Shown here piece after piece: positions 51,120-59,051 of a DNA stretch of 64,000 nt. Location: positions 186,001-250,000 of the forward strand of contig NZ_FNAR01000002.1 of the NCBI RefSeq assembly GCF_900101985.1, written 5' to 3'. Position 1 is the stretch's first letter; the number at the start of each line of letters is the position of its first letter. The translations under genes and the position numbers were made by a program. Below the pieces are notes generated by a model. It made no database searches, had not been told where the DNA came from, and saw only the letters and a program-made list of their open reading frames with translations. The DNA comes from Bhargavaea beijingensis (GTDB lineage Bacteria > Bacillota > Bacilli > Bacillales_A > Planococcaceae).

Positions 51120-51349
51120 TTTCTTGCGGTTTTCCGCGGCTTGGAGAACTTTTTCACTGCAAGCATCAGGAGGAACAGGAAGATGAAAATGACAATGTAG
51201 GAGGCGATCAGTGCCATGGCTGCGCTCACGGCGCCGTCCGCGAACATCTCCGAGAAATAAGAGGGGTTGTTCAGCACTTTGGTGATGCTTTTCAAGACAA
51301 AAATGGCTGCCGCCGCAATGAGTGCTTCCCTGAGTGTTTCTTTGATCAT
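51116..51349 (-). CDS. small membrane protein, 77 aa
   Basis: Two hydrophobic segments (about 8-22 and 40-66) separated by a polar loop, with a basic tail KKFSKPRKTARK. Not recognised, though it resembles small conserved Bacillales membrane proteins of unknown function. AGGTG is the only ribosome binding hint before ATG 51349. It is convergent with DUF2188 copy 2 and uses the same intergenic hairpin. Confidence 0.6.
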   Translation of the reverse strand: MIKETLREALIAAAAIFVLKSITKVLNNPSYFSEMFADGAVSAAMALIASYIVIFIFLFLLMLAVKKFSKPRKTARK

Positions 51350-51417
51350 CTGCTTGCACCTGCTTTCGTATGGATAAAACTATTAAACACCATTTTTCCG
51401 AGGGATGGAAGACAGTC

Positions 51418-51455
51418 AGGTCATCACTCGCGTGCCGGGGGCAACCACTCACGCC
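51418..51455. repeat. C-type repeat pair upstream of NERD copy 2
   Basis: GGTCATCACTCGC at about 51419 and GGCAACCACTCAC 21 bp later. Confidence 0.72.
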
Positions 51456-51605
51456 CGAACTGCCAAATTTCAATTTTGGATAAATGCTCATCCTTTTGCC
51501 TGCAAGGGTTTCCTGTTTTTTTAGCCTCTGAATATTGGATTTTAAGGCGGAATTCGCTTTCAAAATTGAAAAATGCCGGTTCGTCAACCTGGCGCTTTGC
51601 CTGTT

Positions 51606-52652
51606 ATGGTGATTCCGAAAGGGGGAATCACCATAAAAGTCATCCGCCGTTATCCGATTTACTTGTATGCGCTGGAGCGCGCTGTTGAGCGGGTCAAGAT
51701 GCCGGAGCTGAATGAGGTGAGGGAGGAGCTGTACCGCCAGCAGGCGGGCTATTTCGGGGAGATTGCGTCGGACAAGTACGTGCGCCGGACGCGGATTCCG
51801 GGAGTGGTGTTCACCGATGTCCAGATTGAAGCGGCACCGGGCGAGTTCGTCCAGATCGACACGTTTATCCTGACACAGCGGGCGATCTGGCTGATCGAGG
51901 CAAAGAAATACAAGGGCGTGCTCCGGTATCTGCAAGCGCCTAAACGGATCGAGCGGACGGAGCGGGACGGGTCCGTAACCGCTTTTCCGTGCCCGGCCGT
52001 GCAGCTTGAAAGCCAGATCCATGCGCTGAAGGGGTGGCTTGGTGCGCGGGGAATCGACCTGCGGGTCTTTGGCACGGTCGCATTCGCTTCGACGAACCGG
52101 TGGGAAGGGCTGCCGGCGGAATCTCCGATCATCCTAGTCAGGGAGATTCCGGCTTACCTGGAAAGGGCGTACAGGGAACTCGACGACTGTCTGACTGCCG
52201 AGGCATTCGTGCAACTCGCCGCAAAACTCGGTCTCCAGGAGAACCTGCTCGCCTGGGAACCCGTCTGCAAGCGGCTCGGCATCAACCCGAACCGCTTGAA
52301 ACGAGGGTTTCTCTGCCCGGTCTGCCACGACCCGCTCACCCGCGCCACCGAGCGCACCGGCCACTGCAAAAACTGCAACCGCGACCATAAGAAGGACTAC
52401 GGCCAACTGATCCTCCACTGGCTCCTGCTGATCCACCCGACGCTCAACAACGCCCAATTTCGGGCATTCGCCAAATTAAAGACAAAACAAGCCGCCAGCC
52501 GAATCCTCAACCGGCATGAACTGCGCATTATCGGCGCTTCCACCGGGACCGCCTACACACTGAACCCCTATACCGATCTGGATGGACTGGAAATCAGGAA
52601 GGGAAAGCCGCGTAGGGAGACCGTGGAAGAGGTAACCACTCACTCCCGGTAG
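51606..52652 (+). CDS. NERD domain protein with C-terminal zinc-finger-like region (copy 2)
   Basis: Paralogue of the protein at 23779 (348 residues from ATG 51606). The NERD core is VQIDTFILTQRAIWLIEAKKYKG with GTVAFASTNRW after it, and a zinc-binding pattern CPVCHDPL ... CKNCNRDH follows near residue 240. The start is uncertain: ATG 51606 lacks a ribosome binding site, whereas GGGGG stands 7 bases before an in-frame ATA that aligns with the start of copy 1. The last codons (EVTTHSR, stop) are read from a C-type repeat unit, so the repeat has become part of the coding sequence. Confidence 0.82.
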   Translation: MVIPKGGITIKVIRRYPIYLYALERAVERVKMPELNEVREELYRQQAGYFGEIASDKYVRRTRIPGVVFTDVQIEAAPGEFVQIDTFILTQRAIWLIEAKKYKGVLRYLQAPKRIERTERDGSVTAFPCPAVQLESQIHALKGWLGARGIDLRVFGTVAFASTNRWEGLPAESPIILVREIPAYLERAYRELDDCLTAEAFVQLAAKLGLQENLLAWEPVCKRLGINPNRLKRGFLCPVCHDPLTRATERTGHCKNCNRDHKKDYGQLILHWLLLIHPTLNNAQFRAFAKLKTKQAASRILNRHELRIIGASTGTAYTLNPYTDLDGLEIRKGKPRRETVEEVTTHSR

Positions 52653-52765
52653 GTAACTACTCGCCCCGCCGCCGCCATGATTCGCCGGCTGCCATCCCTT
52701 TGGAAGCACTCGCGTCCCCGTTCGAAGCACTCCCCGCCGTTTTGGAAGCACTCGGGCACCCGGTT
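52631..52765. repeat. mixed C-type and inverted B-type repeats, overlapping the NERD 3' end
   Basis: GGTAACCACTCAC at 52631 and GGTAACTACTCGC at 52652 (step 21 bp). The inverted B units TTTGGAAGCACTC, GTTCGAAGCACTC and TTTGGAAGCACTC follow between about 52699 and 52753, also at 21-bp steps. Confidence 0.85.
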
Positions 52766-52810
52766 TCAAGAACAGGATGCCACACCCGCTAGCTGAGCCC
52801 CCGCACTGTG

Positions 52811-52870
52811 GAGGTAATCACTTGCTATCGGTAGGTAACCACTCACCCCGCCGCCGTCATCACTCACTGA
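52811..52870. repeat. C-type repeat triplet
   Basis: GGTAATCACTTGC, GGTAACCACTCAC and CGTCATCACTCAC follow one another at 21-bp steps. Confidence 0.8.
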
Positions 52871-52941
52871 CTATCTGTCTTCAGGTATAACAGGTCACTC
52901 TATTGGCCAAGCTCTCTATATACAAGTATAGGGGAGGGGTC

Positions 52942-53175
52942 ATGGTGGGACAGAACTTGTTGGAGATCACGGAGGCGCAGTTTTATTTTTTGGCGGTGGA
53001 GTGGATGGAGACGTACCGTTCCAAGCCGGTTGACAGGGAAGGGGCTCTCCGGGAGCGGTTCCAGAGCATGACGACTTCCGAACTGATCAAGCTGTATGGA
53101 AGTGCGGGGCCAGAATTGGTGAAGAATGCGGTCCGGGAAGAGCTTGGCCAACGAAACATCCATCTTTCAGAGTAG
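52942..53175 (+). CDS. hypothetical protein, 77 aa
   Basis: Not recognised. A short soluble helical protein (MVGQNLLEITEAQFYFLAVEWMETYRSK ... ELIKLYGSAGPELVKNAVRE). GGGGAGGGG precedes ATG 52942. The stop is followed by an ordinary intergenic region leading to the LCP gene. Its charge pattern and size resemble small regulatory or accessory proteins, but no family was identified. Confidence 0.6.
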   Translation: MVGQNLLEITEAQFYFLAVEWMETYRSKPVDREGALRERFQSMTTSELIKLYGSAGPELVKNAVREELGQRNIHLSE

Positions 53176-53358
53176 GCTTCCGGCCGCACCGGGGGTCTTT
53201 TTCTTTGCGGGGGAACCTCCCGCTCACCGGTCCCGTCCAATCAGTGACAACCTGTGCACTGCCAATTTTTTCACATTACATAGAGCCTTTTTCCTTCACA
53301 TCGATTATAATGTTAACAATGTTTACACTTTACTATCAGAAAGACAGGGGAATGAGAT

Positions 53359-54300
53359 ATGGAAGAAAAGAAAAGACGGCGCCGGAAAAAACAGAAGCGC
53401 CGGATCTGGCCTTGGATTGTCGGGCCGATTGTTCTGATTCTGGCTGTGGTCGGTGTGTATGCGGCGGTGGTATATAAAGACTTCAAGGATACGCTGGATA
53501 CGGTGCATGAGCCGATTGACCGTGAGGCGTCGGATAAGCGTGAGAAGCCGGTAAGCCTGAGTGATCAGGAGCCGTTTTCTGTACTCGTTCTTGGTGTCGA
53601 TGAGCGGGAAGGGGACCGCGGCCGCTCCGATACGATGATCGTCCTCACTGTGAATCCGCAGGATAAGACGACGAAGATGGTCAGCATCCCGCGGGATACA
53701 TACACGGAGATCGTCGGCAAGGGCACGAAGGACAAGCTGAACCATGCCTACGCATTCGGCGGCATCGAGATGGCGATGGACAGCATGGAGAACCTGCTCG
53801 ATATCCCGATCGACTATGTGGTCCAAGTGAATATGGAAAGCTTCAAGGACATTGTTGACGCGGTCGGCGGCGTCACCGTGCAAAACAACCTCGCATTCTC
53901 ATCCGGCCAGTACACCTTCCCGGAAGGCCAGGTTGAACTGAACGGGGAAGAGGCGCTTGCCTACGTTCGTATGCGGAAGCAGGATCCGAACGGCGACTTC
54001 GGCCGTCAGGACCGCCAGAAAGATGTCATCATGGGCGTCATCAAGAAAGGCGCTTCCGCCAACAGCCTCCTGAACTATCAGAGCATCTTCGGAGCGGTCG
54101 GCAAGAACATCCGCACGAACATGACGATGGATGAAATGCTCGGCCTGCAGGATTACCGCGGCGCCATCGGCCAGGTGGATCAGCTGTATGTGGAAAAAGG
54201 CCAGGGGCAGACGATCAATGGCGTCTGGTACTACATGATGAATGACGAAGAACTCAATGCGATTTCGTCTGAATTGAAACAGCATCTGGAAATCAAATAA
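53359..54300 (+). CDS. LytR-CpsA-Psr (LCP) family wall-polymer ligase
   Basis: Attaches teichoic acid or capsule chains to peptidoglycan at the outer membrane face (313 residues). A very basic N-terminus (EEKKRRRRKKQKRR) precedes one membrane segment, then the LCP domain with VLVLGVDEREGDRGRSDTMIV, SIPRDTYTEI, KLNHAYAFGG and the arginine-rich GDFGRQDRQKDVI. ATG 53359 is behind AGGGGAATGAGAT. It precedes an O-antigen ligase-like gene and the exopolysaccharide operon, consistent with anchoring that polymer. Confidence 0.94.
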   Translation: MEEKKRRRRKKQKRRIWPWIVGPIVLILAVVGVYAAVVYKDFKDTLDTVHEPIDREASDKREKPVSLSDQEPFSVLVLGVDEREGDRGRSDTMIVLTVNPQDKTTKMVSIPRDTYTEIVGKGTKDKLNHAYAFGGIEMAMDSMENLLDIPIDYVVQVNMESFKDIVDAVGGVTVQNNLAFSSGQYTFPEGQVELNGEEALAYVRMRKQDPNGDFGRQDRQKDVIMGVIKKGASANSLLNYQSIFGAVGKNIRTNMTMDEMLGLQDYRGAIGQVDQLYVEKGQGQTINGVWYYMMNDEELNAISSELKQHLEIK

Positions 54301-54305
54301 ACCAA

Positions 54306-54344
54306 TGGACCGGCCCCACTATAGGGGGCCGGTCCGGTTTTTGG
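54306..54344 (+). terminator. terminator of the LCP gene
   Basis: GGACCGGCCCC-loop-GGGGGCCGGTCCGG followed by TTTTT. Confidence 0.86.
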
Positions 54345-54359
54345 AAGGAGGGAGCGAAT

Positions 54360-55641
54360 ATGTCCAATACCCCGATTCCGGGAGACAGCCCCGAGCCAAA
54401 AACTCCCGATCGTCGCAAACGGAAACTGGCCATCGATCCATTCATCATCTTGCTGTTCGCCCTGATCATGCTCCAGACGTTCGGCATGTTCAGTTCGTCT
54501 TTCCTGATCAGTACAGTAATGCTCGGCGGGCTATTGTTTTTTGCTGAAGCCGATGGCGGAGGAAGCACCGGACCGGCCATTTGTTGCCCGGGCGGAAGTG
54601 CCGCTGATCCTGCTGTTTGCCTGGGGATATATCAGCACACTGATCGTGGCTGATCCGGAGTTTTCGCTGCAATATTATCTGAAGATCCTCTTCCCGACAG
54701 CGGCGATTTTGTTGGGTGTGCTTTACGCCCGCCGTCCGAAGCTGTTGCTGACCGCCGTTATGGCAATCCTCGCCGCAGCGGGCACAGCACATGCGCTGTA
54801 CACGCTCGTCGGTTGGGCATTCGGTGACCGGACGGTAGAGGCTGGGCGCTGGCTGGCTGTGGAAGTCGGATCAATTGTGATGGATCAACGATATCTGGGA
54901 CCGCGCCTAACCGGCCTGACGCACAATCCAAATACGCTCGGCATCTGGGTGTTCTTCGCCCTGCTGGCGCTGCTTTATCTGAAGCGGGAGCGGATCATCA
55001 GAACCTGGCTGTTTGTTCCTGTATTAATCCTGAATGCCGGAGTGTTACTCCTCACGGAGTCCAGAGGGTCGATGGTCGCGCTTGCCGCATCCGTCGTGTT
55101 TTATGTGGCAGTCACGAAAGGTGTTCCGCAAAAGCTAAAGCTTTCAAAAAAAGGATTGCTGATTTCCATCATCCCGCTAGGAGCTTTGTTGCTTGTCGGA
55201 TGGTCGGCTGCGGAGCGGGTGTCAACCAGGATAGGCAGCGGACTGAACGGGCGGGAGATGGCATGGTCATACATTTTCCAGGTTGCACAGGAACACCCTG
55301 TGATTGGAACAGGTTTTGGAATGTCGGGCACAGTCCTGAAAGAGGCGGGCATCGGAATCGGACCGCATAGTTTCTATCTGAAGTTGCTTGCGGAAACCGG
55401 CTTTGTCGGACTCCATCTGTTTTTCTTGTTCCTCGGCATGATAGCTGTGCTTATCGTGTGGCGACTGAGGAGCAGGGTAGAGCCTGCGGCTGTGCTGTTC
55501 ATAGCCGCATTCCTTGTTGCCCTGCTGACGCACCAAATGGTCGAGGATCAGTTGTTCCGGGTTCATCCGATCCACTATCTGTTCGTCTTCTTGACCGCCC
55601 TCCTCATCAGGGGGTTCGACACCAGAAAAACAGCAGAATGA
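54360..55641 (+). pseudogene. O-antigen ligase / Wzy-like membrane protein, split by a frameshift
   Basis: AAGGAGGGAG precedes ATG 54360. The first frame gives a Pro-rich start, then ILLFALIMLQTFGMFSSSFL and MLGGLLFF. At the six-T tract 54535-54541 the frame changes. The rest (LKPMAEEAPDRPF ... LTGLTHNPNTLGIWVFFALLALLYL ... LTESRGSMVALAAS ... GTGFGMSG) reads from 54541 to 55641. About ten membrane segments and the large loop fit the ligase/polymerase family. One T fewer in the tract would restore a single protein of about 427 residues. It may be a pseudogene, a phase-variable gene or a sequencing error. Confidence 0.8.
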
Positions 55642-55645
55642 TTTT

Positions 55646-55693
55646 CTAAAAAAGAAGCTGCCGCCCGACAAAAGGGTGACAGCTTCTTTTGCA
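55646..55693. terminator. bidirectional terminator
   Basis: AAAAAAGAAGCTG-loop-CAGCTTCTTTT between the convergent ligase-like and SGNH genes. Confidence 0.8.
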
Positions 55694-55695
55694 TA

Positions 55696-56517
55696 TCAAG
55701 ATGCAATAAAGTACTCTTTCAGACTCTTAGCCCAAGCCTCTACACCTTTATCGGTCGGCTCATACTCATCATCCACATAGTCGAGAATCTCTTCAGAGTC
55801 CACGCCCGGCCACTGATTCCAGTGATCGATGAATGGGATGTCCTTTGCCTCTACAAACTCCCGAAGAGCATTGATTTGGGTCATGTAGTAATTGGGCTGA
55901 TGAATCGGCTGGGGCGGTGTGATAAAGAAGGTGGCGTCTTTGACTTCCTCAACAACTCGGCCTCGCAATTCAAGGGCATCTTCCTGTTCGTCTTCAATGG
56001 TGACAAGTCCATTGTTATAAAGCGTAAACGGCTCGTAGATGACGAGGTCATAGCCTTTGCCCCAGTCAATTTCTCCGACCTCTTTGCTCAGGAAGGTGTC
56101 AGACGTTCCTCCGAATGTTTGGACATCGGTTTCAATCCAATCTCCGTACGCATCATCCAATGCATCCGCCAATTGGTTGGCGGGTGCTTCGAAGGAGCTG
56201 CTTCCGACGGCGAGCAACTGGACCGGCTCGCCGGCATCGAGACGGCTCATCAGCATCTCAACCGTGCTTTCCGGCAGGTTGGCTGTCAGACTTGAGAGTT
56301 CCTCCCCTGACGGAGCCGCCACTTTCTCTGCGGGTTTTTCGTTTTCAGGATCCGCAGCCTGGTCACCAGTTTTCTTTGCCGGCTGCTCTTGCTTGATCGG
56401 CCGGTTTGCCGGTTCGGCGGCCGCTTCTTCAACTTTTGCATTCCAGGACAGGTAGCTGACTGCGAGAACTAAGACACAGGCAACCAGCACCAGCACGGTG
56501 GCAGGTCCTTTCTTCAT
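55696..56517 (-). CDS. membrane-anchored SGNH/GDSL-like protein
   Basis: 273 residues from ATG 56517, with AAAGGAGG upstream. An N-terminal membrane segment (TVLVLVACVLVLAVSYL) is followed by a Pro/Glu/Lys-rich linker and an extracellular domain whose block I is LLAVGSSSFEAPANQL. The catalytic Ser follows Gly as in SGNH proteins (GSSS rather than GDS), and IDHWNQWP lies towards the end. It probably modifies a surface polysaccharide, for example by O-acetyl removal. It is convergent with the ligase-like gene and divergent from the exopolysaccharide operon. Confidence 0.75.
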   Translation of the reverse strand: MKKGPATVLVLVACVLVLAVSYLSWNAKVEEAAAEPANRPIKQEQPAKKTGDQAADPENEKPAEKVAAPSGEELSSLTANLPESTVEMLMSRLDAGEPVQLLAVGSSSFEAPANQLADALDDAYGDWIETDVQTFGGTSDTFLSKEVGEIDWGKGYDLVIYEPFTLYNNGLVTIEDEQEDALELRGRVVEEVKDATFFITPPQPIHQPNYYMTQINALREFVEAKDIPFIDHWNQWPGVDSEEILDYVDDEYEPTDKGVEAWAKSLKEYFIAS

Positions 56518-56617
56518 AAAAGCTGGATCCTCCTTTCGCCAATTTGTTAACAGAATGTAAAAATGCATGATTTCTCTCTCATTTTAGCAGATAGATGAAA
56601 TTATTGTCACAATTTGT

Positions 56618-56640
56618 GGGGAGAGCGTGATATACTGAGG
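56618..56640 (+). promoter_or_regulatory. candidate promoter of the exopolysaccharide operon
   Basis: GTGATATACT offers an extended -10 element about 50 bases before the first gene. CACAATTTGTG just upstream is a near-palindrome that could be an operator. No good -35 match was found. Confidence 0.4.
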
Positions 56641-56681
56641 AAGTTATAGACAATTATTGAAAGAAAGATAAAGGGGCACAA

Positions 56682-57413
56682 GTGAGAATGGAAGAAACCA
56701 TCAGTCTTCAGGACTTGTTTAAGACGCTGCGCAAGCGGCTCTGGCTGATTGTCATGAGCACGGTCATTGCAGCCACCATTGCCGGAGTCATCAGTTTCCT
56801 TGTGATGACGCCGATCTATCAGGCATCCACGCAGATTTTGGTCAATCAGACGGAGCGTCAATCCGAAGCGTTCACTGCGCAGGATATCCAGACCAACCTC
56901 CAATTAATTAATACATACAACGTCGTCATCAAAAGTCCGGCGATCCTGAACAAAGTGATCGAGGAACTCGGGCTGGATGAGACTGCCGGCTCACTGAACG
57001 AGAAAGTTACTGTCAACAGCGAACAGAACTCTCAAGTGGTGACGGTGACCATACAGGATCCGAACCAGAAACAGGCGGTCGAGATTGCGAACACAATTGC
57101 CACTGTTTTCGAACAGGAGATCCCACAGCTGATGAACGTGGATAACGTCAACATCTTGTCACCTGCCGTCATGCCGGCCAATCCGTCTCCGGTGAAACCG
57201 GATCCGATGCTTAACATGGCAATCGGAGCGGTTATCGGCCTTATGATTGGCATCGGCATTGCATTCCTATTGGAATATCTGGATACGACAGTGAAGACGG
57301 AAGATGACATCGAGGAACTGACAGGGCTGCCGGTGATCGGCATGATCAGTCCGATTCCGGATTCCGATGTAAACGTGGCAAATGTTGTCCGGACGAGGAG
57401 AAGGAGGGGTTAA
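56682..57413 (+). CDS. polysaccharide chain-length determinant / BY-kinase modulator (CapA/YveK type)
   Basis: Wzz-family membrane activator of the tyrosine kinase that follows. Two membrane segments (LIVMSTVIAATIAGVISFLVM and the MLNMAIGAVIGLMIGIGIAFLLEYL region) flank an extracellular coiled domain, with the Pro-rich PANPSPVKPDP before the second. The start may be GTG 56682 or ATG 56688; AAGGGG is 5 or 11 bases away. It is the first gene of the exopolysaccharide operon. Confidence 0.9.
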   Translation: MRMEETISLQDLFKTLRKRLWLIVMSTVIAATIAGVISFLVMTPIYQASTQILVNQTERQSEAFTAQDIQTNLQLINTYNVVIKSPAILNKVIEELGLDETAGSLNEKVTVNSEQNSQVVTVTIQDPNQKQAVEIANTIATVFEQEIPQLMNVDNVNILSPAVMPANPSPVKPDPMLNMAIGAVIGLMIGIGIAFLLEYLDTTVKTEDDIEELTGLPVIGMISPIPDSDVNVANVVRTRRRRG

Positions 57414-57416
57414 TCG

Positions 57417-58133
57417 ATGGCAAGAAGAAAACAATCATCCAAAAAGCAATTGGAGCAGCGCGCGCGTAAACTCGTTGTCTCGGCGAACCCCCGGTCGGTC
57501 GTTTCCGAACAGTTCCGCACGCTCCGTTCAAACATCACGTTTTCTGCAGTCGACAAGGAACTAAAAACTATTTTGGTGACGTCTGCACTCCCGGGCGATG
57601 GGAAGTCGACGGTATCCGCGAACCTCGCCACTCTTTTTGCGCAGGACGGCAAGCGGGTGCTGTTCATTGACGCGGACATGCGAAAGCCGACCGTCCAATA
57701 CACGTTTAGCCTGACCAATGCGGCCGGCCTGTCCAGTGTCCTTACCCAGCAGAGACTGGCGGGCGAGGTTATCAGGGAATCGGAGATCTCCCCGAACCTT
57801 CACATCCTCACAAGCGGGCCCATCCCTCCGAACCCGGCGGAACTGCTTGGCTCGCGGTCGATGACCGTTCTCATGAACGAGATGGCCCAGCAATACGATC
57901 TGATCGTTTTTGATGCGCCGCCGGTCCTCTCAGTGACGGATGCACAAATCCTGGCGAACAAAGTGGACGGAACACTTCTCGTCGTGAACACAGGCATTAC
58001 AGAGAAAGAAAACGTAAAGAAAGCAAAGGAACTGCTGGGGAATGCTCAGGCCCGCATCCTCGGCGCAGTAATGAATAACTTCGAGATGGATAAAGATCAA
58101 AACTATTACCAGTATTACGGAACAGAAGAGTAA
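57417..58133 (+). CDS. CpsD/CapB family bacterial tyrosine kinase
   Basis: BY-kinase of 238 residues. It has Walker A' SALPGDGKSTVSANLA, Walker A LFIDADMRKPT and Walker B YDLIVFDAPPV. A short Tyr-containing C-terminal tail (DQNYYQYYGTEE) is the usual site of autophosphorylation. It regulates polymer length together with the preceding modulator, and its stop lies inside the following hairpin. Confidence 0.94.
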   Translation: MARRKQSSKKQLEQRARKLVVSANPRSVVSEQFRTLRSNITFSAVDKELKTILVTSALPGDGKSTVSANLATLFAQDGKRVLFIDADMRKPTVQYTFSLTNAAGLSSVLTQQRLAGEVIRESEISPNLHILTSGPIPPNPAELLGSRSMTVLMNEMAQQYDLIVFDAPPVLSVTDAQILANKVDGTLLVVNTGITEKENVKKAKELLGNAQARILGAVMNNFEMDKDQNYYQYYGTEE

Positions 58134-58160
58134 GAGGCCTGCCTCTTACTCTTTTGAACG
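58127..58160 (+). terminator. hairpin between kinase and phosphatase genes
   Basis: AAGAGTAAGAGG-cctg-CCTCTTACTCTT followed by TT, containing the kinase stop codon. It probably attenuates rather than ends transcription. Confidence 0.65.
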
Positions 58161-58182
58161 TTCAGGAAAGGAAGTAAGCCCT

Positions 58183-58950
58183 ATGATCGATATGCATACA
58201 CATATTCTGTTCGGTGTTGACGATGGACCTGAAGAACTATCCGGATCTATGAAGATGCTACGCCAGGCGGCCGAAGAAGGCATTACCGAAATCATCGCAA
58301 CTTCCCATGCGTGTCATCCGCAATTTCATGTTGACGCCAATCGTGTCTATAATGGCGTCGATCAGCTGCGTGAAGCGGCTGGAAAGGAAGGCCTGGGTAT
58401 CCGGCTGCATGCGGGCCACGAGATCCGGCTGAACGCCAACCTTCCTGAACGCCTCGATGCCGGTGAGATTTTGACGCTTGCCGGCTCCAAGTTCGTCATG
58501 CTGGAGCTCCCGAGCCAGGGCGTTCCGGACTATACAGTCGGCATTATCCAAGATTTGATGAACCGCGGCCTCATCCCGGTTATCGCCCACCCGGAACGCA
58601 ACAAAGCGATTGTCGAAAAACCGCAGCGCCTGTACCGACTTGTCAACCATGGTGCTCTCGCACAGGTAACGGCGGGTGCAGTGTGCGGCACATTCGGCTC
58701 GCGAATTAAAGATGCCGCACTCACGCTGATTGATTCCCACCTTGTCCATTTCTATGGATCGGACGCTCATAACACTGACAAACGAGGATTCCATTTTGAT
58801 GAGGGACTCTCCTATCTGGAAAAAAAGGGCCGTGCTGACATGGTCGACATCATGCTGGAGAACAACGCGCGGATTTTGGAGAAGCGCGACCCGGTATTAT
58901 TGGAACCGGAAGACCCGAAAGGCAAAAAAAAGTGGTTTATCTTCGGATAA
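58183..58950 (+). CDS. PHP-type tyrosine-protein phosphatase (CpsB/CapC/YwqE type)
   Basis: Manganese-dependent phosphatase of 255 residues that reverses the BY-kinase. Metal ligands are seen in MIDMHTHILFGVDDGP, TSHACHPQF, HAGHEIRL, VIAHPERNK and YGSDAHN. GAAAGGAAG precedes the ATG. The kinase-modulator-phosphatase triad is typical of Gram-positive polysaccharide loci. Confidence 0.94.
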   Translation: MIDMHTHILFGVDDGPEELSGSMKMLRQAAEEGITEIIATSHACHPQFHVDANRVYNGVDQLREAAGKEGLGIRLHAGHEIRLNANLPERLDAGEILTLAGSKFVMLELPSQGVPDYTVGIIQDLMNRGLIPVIAHPERNKAIVEKPQRLYRLVNHGALAQVTAGAVCGTFGSRIKDAALTLIDSHLVHFYGSDAHNTDKRGFHFDEGLSYLEKKGRADMVDIMLENNARILEKRDPVLLEPEDPKGKKKWFIFG

Positions 58951-58975
58951 CGTGTAAATATATGGTTGTTTTATG

Positions 58976-59004
58976 TTCCAATTATATGCAAGTGGTAGTA
59001 TAAT
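58976..59004 (+). promoter_or_regulatory. internal promoter before the dehydratase gene
   Basis: TTCCAA (58976-58981) and TATAAT (58999-59004) with a 17-bp spacer, about 50 bases before the start codon. Confidence 0.6.
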
Positions 59005-59051
59005 AGTCACCGCTGGAATATTCTTGTGGATGTCAGAAAGGAGTTAGGTGT

